From: Bacteroidota bacterium
Lineage (GTDB): Bacteria > Bacteroidota > Bacteroidia > Bacteroidales > Prolixibacteraceae
Length of the DNA stretch: 64,000 bases
Direction of reading: 5' to 3'
Assembly: GCA_024278975.1 (NCBI GenBank)
Contig: JAJRSD010000061.1
Span: forward strand, 89,320 to 153,319
Below are positions 35,922 through 42,718 of this stretch, one piece after another. Below the pieces are notes generated by a model that worked only from the letters and a program-made list of their open reading frames with translations, did not search any database and was not told the origin of the DNA. Positions within the stretch are counted from its first letter, which is position 1. Every line of letters starts with the position of its first letter. The translations under genes were made by a program, and so were the position numbers.

Positions 35922-37403
35922 ATGAGAACAGTCGATGTCGTAGTTTTTATTGTCTATCTGGTAGGAGTAGTATTGTTTGGTAGTTCGTTTTATAAAAAAA
36001 ATAAATCGGCAACATCGTTTACTGTCGGCAATAACAATATTCCCACATGGGTAATTTCAATGTCGATTTTTGCCACATTTGTAAGTAGTATCAGTTATCT
36101 TGCTCTACCCGGAAAAGCCTACCTTACCGATTGGAATGTTTTTGTTTTCAGCCTCTCAATACCCATTGCAACCTACATGGCAGTTCGGTTTTTTGTACCA
36201 CTTTACCGCTCTATAAACAGTCCGTCGGCTTATACTTATCTTGAAAACAGATTTGGTTCGTGGGCAAAAATATACGTGTCAATTATGTACCTTTTAACGC
36301 AACTGATGCGTACCGGGACAATCCTATTTTTACTTGCGCTCACCATAAATGTTATTACCGGCTGGAGTATTATAACAATTATAATTATTACCGGAATCAG
36401 TGTGATGGTTTACTCGCTGCTTGGTGGAATTCAGGCCGTTGTATGGACAGATGCAATTCAGGGAATTGTACTGATAGCAGGAGCTTTGCTAAGTGCAGGC
36501 ATCCTGCTTTTTTCGATGCCGGAAGGACCATCGCAACTGTTCGAAATTGCTACTGCAGGCAATAAATTTAGTCTCGGAAGTTTTAAAATGGAACTTACCA
36601 GTTCAACATTTTGGGTTGTACTTATTTATGGTCTGTTTATAAATATGCAGAATTATGGTATCGACCAAAACTACATTCAGCGTTACATGACCGCCAAATC
36701 AGAAAAAGAGGCAAAAAAATCGGCAATGTATGGTGGCCTTTTATATGTTCCGGTATCGCTTTTATTTCTGTTTATAGGAACTGCATTATATGCATATTAC
36801 ACTGCTATGCCAGATCTGCTGCCAGCCGGAACACCGGCCGATAAAGTTTTCCCCTATTTTATTGTAAACGGACTGCCGGCCGGACTTACCGGAATTTTAA
36901 TTGCATCGGTTTTTGCTGCCGGAATGAGTACCATATCGACAAGTGTAAACAGCTCGGCAACAGTAATTTTAAACGACTATTTTAATCACACTGCAACAGA
37001 TAAAGCAGGCGAAAAGAAAGCAATGAAAATACTTTATTCGTCGTCGCTTATATTTAGTATTCTTGGAATACTGATTGCCATTGCAATGATAAATGTGCAG
37101 AGTGCTCTGGAAACCTGGTGGAAACTTGCATCGATATTCAGCGGCGGAATGCTCGGATTATTTCTACTTGGTTACTTCTCGAAAAAAGCAAAAAGTACAG
37201 CTGCAATTGCCGGGGTTATTGTGGGTGTAATTGTTATCGGCTGGATGAGTTTATCTCCAATATTTTTCACAAGCGAAAGCTTAAAACCATTCGCAAGTCC
37301 TTTCCACAGTTATCTGTCGATTGTTTTTGGAACAATGGCTATTTTTATTATTGGATTTCTTATTGGTATTGTTGCCAGCTCAATAAAGAAAAATAGGAGT
37401 TAA
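35922..37403 (+). CDS. Sodium:solute symporter (SSS family)
   Basis: Protein of 493 residues with about 13-14 membrane helices. Family landmarks are SMSIFATFVSSISYLALPGK, the SSS core VYSLLGGIQAVVWTDAIQGI, GIDQNYIQRYMTAKSEKEA, and FAAGMSTISTSVNSSATVIL, the region with the conserved sodium-site serines. SSS proteins import sugars, sialic acid or carboxylates with sodium. Its place after the aldolase suggests import of the aldolase substrate; that is inference. It is the last gene of the plus-strand series. Confidence 0.9.
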   Translation: MRTVDVVVFIVYLVGVVLFGSSFYKKNKSATSFTVGNNNIPTWVISMSIFATFVSSISYLALPGKAYLTDWNVFVFSLSIPIATYMAVRFFVPLYRSINSPSAYTYLENRFGSWAKIYVSIMYLLTQLMRTGTILFLLALTINVITGWSIITIIIITGISVMVYSLLGGIQAVVWTDAIQGIVLIAGALLSAGILLFSMPEGPSQLFEIATAGNKFSLGSFKMELTSSTFWVVLIYGLFINMQNYGIDQNYIQRYMTAKSEKEAKKSAMYGGLLYVPVSLLFLFIGTALYAYYTAMPDLLPAGTPADKVFPYFIVNGLPAGLTGILIASVFAAGMSTISTSVNSSATVILNDYFNHTATDKAGEKKAMKILYSSSLIFSILGILIAIAMINVQSALETWWKLASIFSGGMLGLFLLGYFSKKAKSTAAIAGVIVGVIVIGWMSLSPIFFTSESLKPFASPFHSYLSIVFGTMAIFIIGFLIGIVASSIKKNRS

Positions 37404-37427
37404 TTTTAAGTCCACTATAAAAAATCA

Positions 37428-38549
37428 TCAAACGTATTTAATATTAAGAGCATATCTGGTGCTTTTTAAAGCTCCTGTTTTAATCAAAATTTGTTTTTCT
37501 GTCAAATCTTGTAAATCTCTTGTAGCTGTAGAAGCCGATGTTTTAGCTATTGTTTTGTAGTTATCAGCACTTAATCCACCTTTAAATCCTGAGTATCCTA
37601 CTTCAAAAAGTCGGTTTATAACTTTTAACTGTCGGTTATTTAGTTGTGTTGAAAAACGATCGAAAAATTTCGTTTTCTCTATCAAGAAATCAATTCGCTT
37701 TAGCGTGTCTTCTTGTGCATTTAAAATTGTTTGTCCAAAATAAACGAGCCAGTCCGTTATTTCTAAAGTTGCATTACTATTTTCCAGCAAATTATAATAG
37801 TTTTTTTTATTCGCTTCAATATTGTAAGACAGTAAAATTAAAGAGGGTTGTTTTATACTTAGGGCCAAAGATTTTTCAGCAATGGCTCTACCAATACGTC
37901 CATTCCCATCTTCAAATGGGTGAATGCTAACAAAATAAAGATGTGCCATCCCGGCTTTTGCCAGCGGTAACATATTTAGTCTTTCACTTTCAATATGGAT
38001 TGTATTAAACCATAAAATAAACTGCTCCATCTCTTTGGGAACTTGTTTTGAAGGAGGAGCTTCGAAATGCACATTTGGATTATCCAATCTTCCTGAAACA
38101 ACTTGCATAGGTTCCTCATGGGTTCTGTAACAACCAATATCAGTTAAATCACGTCTTCCATTGGTTATCATTTCGTGCCATTGAAAAAGTTGATTATGTG
38201 CTAATGGTTTGTTGTAATTTAGATATAAATCAACCATCATTTCTGAAATCCCATATTCAGCCGGCGAAACATTTCTTTTGCCAACTGTCAATCCAAGGTT
38301 TTTCTTTATGGAAGATTGAACACTTTCCCTATTTAATATTTCACCCTCTATTTCAGAAGTTTTAATTGCTTCATCACTTAATATTTCTACCAATAAATTA
38401 TCTTTAGAAGAATCCTGAACATGTTTTAATACGCCTAAAACTATCCCACTATTTTTAGAAAACTTAAATTCTAATTCTTTAAGTGCCTCTTTATCATACA
38501 AAAAATGAGGCCATTCTTTTTGTAACCAATTCCATTTTTTTAATGTCAT
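37428..38549 (-). CDS. Fic-family protein AMP-transferase with N-terminal inhibitory helix and C-terminal winged helix
   Basis: Protein of 373 residues from ATG 38549; an upstream TTG at 38561 is less likely because the conserved N-terminus begins at TLKKWNWLQKEWPHFLYD. That start is a DUF4172-like region. The inhibitory motif is TSEIEGE (Thr64, Glu68, Gly69), followed by the Fic core with HPFEDGNGRIGRA (His210 to Arg218, complete). The last 80 residues look like a winged helix (LSADNYKTIAKTSASTATRD, LQDLTEKQILIKTGALK). Such proteins add AMP to target proteins; the inhibitory helix keeps them off. The upstream palindrome suggests that it controls its own transcription. Targets are unknown. 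Confidence 0.92.
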   Translation of the reverse strand: MTLKKWNWLQKEWPHFLYDKEALKELEFKFSKNSGIVLGVLKHVQDSSKDNLLVEILSDEAIKTSEIEGEILNRESVQSSIKKNLGLTVGKRNVSPAEYGISEMMVDLYLNYNKPLAHNQLFQWHEMITNGRRDLTDIGCYRTHEEPMQVVSGRLDNPNVHFEAPPSKQVPKEMEQFILWFNTIHIESERLNMLPLAKAGMAHLYFVSIHPFEDGNGRIGRAIAEKSLALSIKQPSLILLSYNIEANKKNYYNLLENSNATLEITDWLVYFGQTILNAQEDTLKRIDFLIEKTKFFDRFSTQLNNRQLKVINRLFEVGYSGFKGGLSADNYKTIAKTSASTATRDLQDLTEKQILIKTGALKSTRYALNIKYV

Positions 38550-38568
38550 GAGCAATATCAATTTACTT

Positions 38569-38601
38569 TATAGCTCAAATATACGTATATTTTGAGCTAT
38601 A
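38569..38601 (-). promoter_or_regulatory. Palindromic operator overlapping the fic promoter
   Basis: A near-perfect 33-base palindrome with arms TATAGCTCAAA and TTTTGAGCTATA (one-base difference) around TATACGTATA. On the minus strand it contains TATATTTG (38583-38576), a match to the -7 consensus, 26 bases before the fic start. A third half-site TATAGCTCA lies at 38613-38621. A bound repressor would cover the promoter. Confidence 0.65.
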
Positions 38602-38696
38602 AATCTAATTTTTATAGCTCATTTATAGATATAATAGAAATCGAGCAATTTAAATTATGATGAAATAGCATAATTTTCATACAGTTGTTACATAGA

Positions 38697-38728
38697 AAAG
38701 CCTGATAATCTTTTGATTGTCAGGCTCT
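38697..38728 (-). terminator. Intrinsic terminator of the Gfo/Idh/MocA gene
   Basis: Inverted repeat GCCTGATAATC / GATTGTCAGGC with a TTTT loop, followed on the minus strand by TTTTC. It lies 22 bases past the stop at 38750. Confidence 0.7.
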
Positions 38729-38749
38729 CTTCTTAATAAGTTAAACTGT

Positions 38750-40120
38750 TTAAACTTCGTCAGGTACAAAATACGGACGGCGATAATTGCGTGTAAGCAT
38801 CATATCTGCTTCTGTATCATCAACAAATTTTTCGTATTTCCCTTTAAACGTAAGCTGACGTTTTAACCGGTAGGCAATATTTGCCAATATCGGTAAATCC
38901 GATGAATAAACACCTTCGCGAATATCGCAATGCAAATCGTAGTTATTTCCCGAACGAATGGCATCGATAAAATTAGCATAATGTTCTGCTCCTCCCGGAG
39001 CTACTCTAAATGTTGGGTCGATAGGAGTTTCAGAAGTATCTTTTGAACTTGCAAACGGCTCTTTCTCTCGCTCTCTAAACGCCTTCCAATTACCACCTTT
39101 AACTTCCATATAACCATCAGTTCCATAAAACATATTTCCAATTTTTATATTGAGGCTCGATTCGCTGTTTGTAAACCGACCGCGTGTTTCAAACTCCAGC
39201 ACTTTACCATCGCCGTACGTAAACAGTGAAGTTTGAGTATTTGGAGTTTCTTGTGAGCACTCTTTCGGACTGATTCCGTATATTCCACCGGTTGAGGCAA
39301 TTGTTATCGGATGTTCATTTTTATTCAGTCCCCAACGTGCAATATCAAACTGATGAGGTCCTTGATTTCCGGTGTCGCCATTTCCGGTGTTCCAATGCCA
39401 GTGCCAGTTATAATGACCTCGTTTTTCGTTGTACTGTCGCCATTGGGCAGGTCCGAGCCACATATCGTAATGTAAACCTTCGGGCGGCATGCTATCTTCA
39501 GCAATTCCGAAAGAGTCTCTGGGTTTATAGCAAGTACCTTTTGCCATATAAACATCGCCAATTCCGCCCCCGTGTAGGAATTTCATGGCTTCGCGAACAT
39601 TTGCAATAGACCGGTTTTGAAAACCAACCTGAACACGTACATTGTATTTACGGGCAGCTTCTATCATTTTATGCCCTTCCCACACTTCATGCGATGCAGG
39701 TTTCTCTACATAAACATGTTTACCTGCCTGGGCAGCCCAAATAGTTGCAAGTGCATGCCAGTGATTTGGAGTAGCCACCGATACAGCATCAATTTCCTTA
39801 TCATCGAAAACCCTGCGCATGTCCCACTCTGTCAATGGCTTGGTTCCAATTGCATCTTCTACACTTTTAACTCTTTCGGGATAAAGTTCTTCGTCAACAT
39901 CGCAAATAGTTTTCAAAAAAACATTACGATTATCTTTTAACGAACACCATTTACCGATATGTCCGTTTCCCTGCCCGCGAATTCCGATAACTGCCATGGT
40001 AATACGTTCGTTAGCTCCCATAATCGAACCATACGATTTTGCGCTAAAACCCATTCCTCCGATAGCAATTCCTGCTGTTCCAATCAGGCTTTTTTTAATA
40101 AAATCTCTTCTTTCAGTCAT
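38750..40120 (-). CDS. Tat-exported Gfo/Idh/MocA-family oxidoreductase
   Basis: Protein of 456 residues with a twin-arginine signal (TERRDFIKKSLIGTAGIAIG). A Rossmann dinucleotide-binding fold follows (ITMAVIGIRGQGNGHIGKW), then the family motif HVYVEKPASHEVWEG with the catalytic-type lysine, and a C-terminal alpha/beta domain with HYNWHWHWNTGNGDTGNQG. Members oxidise or reduce sugars with NAD(P); a few exported relatives (GH109) are glycosidases. The export signal and glycan context support action on a sugar in the periplasm; substrate and glycosidase activity are unproven. Confidence 0.88.
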   Translation of the reverse strand: MTERRDFIKKSLIGTAGIAIGGMGFSAKSYGSIMGANERITMAVIGIRGQGNGHIGKWCSLKDNRNVFLKTICDVDEELYPERVKSVEDAIGTKPLTEWDMRRVFDDKEIDAVSVATPNHWHALATIWAAQAGKHVYVEKPASHEVWEGHKMIEAARKYNVRVQVGFQNRSIANVREAMKFLHGGGIGDVYMAKGTCYKPRDSFGIAEDSMPPEGLHYDMWLGPAQWRQYNEKRGHYNWHWHWNTGNGDTGNQGPHQFDIARWGLNKNEHPITIASTGGIYGISPKECSQETPNTQTSLFTYGDGKVLEFETRGRFTNSESSLNIKIGNMFYGTDGYMEVKGGNWKAFREREKEPFASSKDTSETPIDPTFRVAPGGAEHYANFIDAIRSGNNYDLHCDIREGVYSSDLPILANIAYRLKRQLTFKGKYEKFVDDTEADMMLTRNYRRPYFVPDEV

Positions 40121-40200
40121 TTTTATTGATATTTATTGGTTTAGATATTTTGGGTTACAATTTAGTAAATTAAATAATAATCATGAAAAAAATGCTCATA

Positions 40201-40260
40201 TCTTTCACTGGGAGGTATTTTTAGTCCCATCCAGCTTACCACTATTGTACCGGGGGAGAG
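40201..40260. repeat. Diverged direct repeat, left copy flanking the BlaI/M56 pair
   Basis: A 60-base stretch aligns without gaps to 42450-42509 with 41 of 60 identical bases (both begin TCTTTCAC and both contain a CGGGGG block). Read on the minus strand both copies give related short peptides (SPGTIVVSWMGLKIPPSER here; TPDKIRANWVRLIKPTGER at the other), suggesting remnants of a coding C-terminus. Confidence 0.5.
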
Positions 40261-40286
40261 TATTTATTGGGTGGCGATTATAAAAT

Positions 40287-40324
40287 ATTCACCCGATGAC
40301 TTTCCGTCACCGGGTGAATAAAAC
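40287..40324. terminator. Intrinsic terminator downstream of the M56 gene
   Basis: Stem ATTCACCCGATGAC / GTCACCGGGTGAAT (40287-40300 and 40306-40319; one mismatch) with loop TTTCC. A/T-rich flanks on both sides mean it may act in both directions; the M56 gene ends at 40344 and reads into it. Confidence 0.75.
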
Positions 40325-40343
40325 TTGTATCTATATTTTTTTG

Positions 40344-41954
40344 TTATTTAAATTCAACAGGAATTTGAAATTTTACAGGAACCTTTTTACCACGCTGCGA
40401 GCCAGGTTTCCAATCATCCATTCCATCAACAATTTTATAAGCTCCTTTTGCAACATCGTCATTATCTTTTTCAACAACAATAATATCTGTTACTTTTCCT
40501 TCCTGATTAACCGTAAAACTAACTTTTGCTTTTCCCTTTAGGTTTTCCAATTCTGCCAGTTTTGTTTGCATCCTGTTAATATATTTTACAAGCCTTGAGT
40601 GTCCGCCCTCATATTCAGGCATATCTTCTACAACAAAAAACACAACTTCCTCAGAATCAACTTCTGATGGAGGTGGTGGTGCATCACTTATTTCTCTTGT
40701 TATTGGCATTGGCGGAGGTAAAAGTTCTAACTCTGACAGGTTAGTATTTATTTCAATTACTTCTTCTTCCATTCTATATTCCCGATGAAAAACGTCCTTC
40801 TTTTTATTCCCGGAAATAATTTCCGCATAGGTATCTTTGATTGTTTTTTTTCCAACAAACGATATAACTATCGTTGCATTTTCAGGTATTTCCAAATAAA
40901 ATTCACCGTTTATATCACAAACAGTTCCAATAGTTGTTTCCAATATTACAACAGAAGTGCCAGGTTTTGGTTTGCCATTTTCATCCAATACAATACCTTC
41001 TACTTTTACTGGATTCTTCCATTCAATTTCTTGAATAGCGGCATTTGTTCTTTTCGCTAAACTATCATTAGTACGATAATCTGGTTCAGCAAAAGCAAAA
41101 AGCAGTACAGCAATAGCAGGTAGTGCCCACACAAATTTTACCCCGAGTACTCGGGATGTTTTCTTTTTTGTCATCATTTTTAATCTGTTTGTGTTAAGGG
41201 CAAAATTCAGATTGTTGGTAACTCCAATAATCTGCATGCCCATTAACTGGTTTAAAAGAATTGCCTGATACCTGCCCACACTGTGTCCTTGCAAGATTAC
41301 ACCTTTGTCGGCGAGGTACTCATGGTTTTGTTTAATTGCTCGTTCAAAGAACCAAATAAATGGGTTGAACCAAAAAATGACTGTTAACAGTTCGATAAAA
41401 AGCAGGTCGAACCAGTGATTTTCACGAATGTGTACTTTTTCGTGAGCCAGAATTTCTGGCAGTTCGGTCTGTTTATGAAATTTTGGATTAATAAATACTA
41501 CATTGAAAAAAGAGAATGGCAAACCGTATTTTTCGTTCTCCACAATACGGATTCCATTAATTAATTTTACCTTATTTTTAACCATTAAATAGATAAGAAT
41601 AGATGCTTGAGTCAGAAGACGAATCAGAAAGATTGCTGCTCCGGTTATATATGCAAGAAAAATTCCAAACGTCCAATTAAAACTTTTATCTTCAAGTATT
41701 TCATAATTATTATGCTGAATATTATTAATAGTATTACTCAACACTTCAACAAAAGTTGTGTTTTTTTCGGGTTCTACCAACACAATATATTGAATTGGGA
41801 AAAGTGGCATAGCAACAGAACATATTAATGCCAAAATTAGAAACCATCTATTAGCATTGTAAAAGGTTTCTTTACTGAGCAATAACCAATACAACATATA
41901 AAATAGCGCAATTCCGGCAGAAGCTTTCAGAAGAATTTGAAATAATGTTTCCAT
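40344..41954 (-). CDS. BlaR1/MecR1-like M56 metallopeptidase with CarboxypepD_reg and TonB C-terminal domains
   Basis: Protein of 536 residues from ATG 41954 (TTG 41960 is an alternative). Four membrane helices surround the zinc site HEKVH (His171, Glu172, His175) with a downstream glutamate in NHEYLAD. After the last helix (VWALPAIAVLLFAFAEPDY) come a carboxypeptidase-regulatory-like domain (VEGIVLDENGKPKPGTSVVI) and a TonB-type C-terminal domain (LENLKGKAKVSFTVNQEGKV), both outside the inner membrane. M56 sensors cleave the partner repressor BlaI. Instead of a penicillin-binding sensor this protein has TonB-type domains, common in Bacteroidota, so the signal is not necessarily beta-lactam. 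Confidence 0.9.
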   Translation of the reverse strand: METLFQILLKASAGIALFYMLYWLLLSKETFYNANRWFLILALICSVAMPLFPIQYIVLVEPEKNTTFVEVLSNTINNIQHNNYEILEDKSFNWTFGIFLAYITGAAIFLIRLLTQASILIYLMVKNKVKLINGIRIVENEKYGLPFSFFNVVFINPKFHKQTELPEILAHEKVHIRENHWFDLLFIELLTVIFWFNPFIWFFERAIKQNHEYLADKGVILQGHSVGRYQAILLNQLMGMQIIGVTNNLNFALNTNRLKMMTKKKTSRVLGVKFVWALPAIAVLLFAFAEPDYRTNDSLAKRTNAAIQEIEWKNPVKVEGIVLDENGKPKPGTSVVILETTIGTVCDINGEFYLEIPENATIVISFVGKKTIKDTYAEIISGNKKKDVFHREYRMEEEVIEINTNLSELELLPPPMPITREISDAPPPPSEVDSEEVVFFVVEDMPEYEGGHSRLVKYINRMQTKLAELENLKGKAKVSFTVNQEGKVTDIIVVEKDNDDVAKGAYKIVDGMDDWKPGSQRGKKVPVKFQIPVEFK

Positions 41955-41956
41955 GG

Positions 41957-42337
41957 TCAATTTCTGTTTTTTTCATTATCAAATTCATTTTCAGCAATTT
42001 TGAGCATCTCCTCCAATTGGTCGATACTCAAATTATTTTCGTTGGCAAAAAACGTTGCCATTTTCGGAAACGAGCCATTAAAATAATTTTTCAGCAACGA
42101 TGTGAATTGTACTTTTGTATATTCCTTTTTACTAACTGCCGGAAAGAACAGATTGGTATTTCCAATTTTTTTATGCGAAACAAATCCTTTATTGTCTAAA
42201 ACTTTTAATACGGTGGCAACCGTTGTGTAAGCTGGTTTTGGTTCTTTAAATCTATCAACCACCTGCTTTACTACACCCTCTTTTAAATCCCAAAGAATTT
42301 GCATTATCTGCTCTTCAGCTTTTGTAAGTGTTTTCAT
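41957..42337 (-). CDS. BlaI/MecI/CopY-family repressor
   Basis: Protein of 126 residues with a winged-helix DNA-binding domain (LTKAEEQIMQILWDLKEGVV, AYTTVATVLKVLDNKGFVSH) and a C-terminal dimerisation helix region (LSIDQLEEMLKIAENEF). Its stop lies 2 bases before the M56 start (TGACCATG), so the repressor and its protease sensor are translated together. It should repress its own operon through the dyad upstream. Regulated genes outside the pair are not evident. Confidence 0.93.
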   Translation of the reverse strand: MKTLTKAEEQIMQILWDLKEGVVKQVVDRFKEPKPAYTTVATVLKVLDNKGFVSHKKIGNTNLFFPAVSKKEYTKVQFTSLLKNYFNGSFPKMATFFANENNLSIDQLEEMLKIAENEFDNEKNRN

Positions 42338-42718
42338 ATTTATAAGTAAATATTTATATCTACTACAAACATAGTACTATATTTTTAGAATTGCAACTAT
42401 ATTTATAATACTTTTACTATTAATGTAGTTTTACTGTTTGGAATTTCACTCTTTCACCGGTTGGCTTTATTAATCGCACCCAGTTAGCTCTTATTTTATC
42501 GGGGGTGAATGGCAATCAGTTGGTTACAAATTCATCAGATGCCTAAAAGTCTATTTATTTACTTTTCGGAGAGGACTCAAGAATAGAGTACTGAAACACG
42601 GAAAAGAACGCCGCAGATTCATTGATTATTATCAGAAATTATCGCCCAAAAAACTATCTTCGTGAGTTTTGAATTTGTATAGTTACCAAATAACAACAAA
42701 ACTGAATATTTTATTAAA
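42338..42718. promoter_or_regulatory. 381-base intergenic region: BlaI operator candidate and repeat copy
   Basis: This gap separates the divergent blaI-like gene and the GH78 gene. Near blaI it holds a dyad: TACTA (42361-42365) and TAGTA (42372-42376), overlapping a perfect palindrome ATAGTACTAT (42371-42380), 24-43 bases before the start and the likeliest BlaI site. The region 42450-42509 is the right copy of the diverged direct repeat. The remainder shows no gene, and I found no full consensus promoter for GH78. Confidence 0.4.
42450..42509. repeat. Diverged direct repeat, right copy flanking the BlaI/M56 pair
   Basis: Gapless 41/60 match to 40201-40260. On the minus strand it reads FTPDKIRANWVRLIKPTGER and continues to a TAA at 42420-42422, while an in-frame TGA lies just before it, so it looks like the last 30 or so codons of a lost gene. 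Confidence 0.5.

Noticed and set aside
38750..40120. GH109 alpha-N-acetylgalactosaminidase
   Set aside because: The Tat signal and Gfo/Idh fold fit, but I cannot see GH109-specific residues; the broader family call is safer.
40344..42337. Beta-lactam resistance operon
   Set aside because: The repressor/M56 pair is present, but no beta-lactamase or penicillin-binding sensor domain is in the window.
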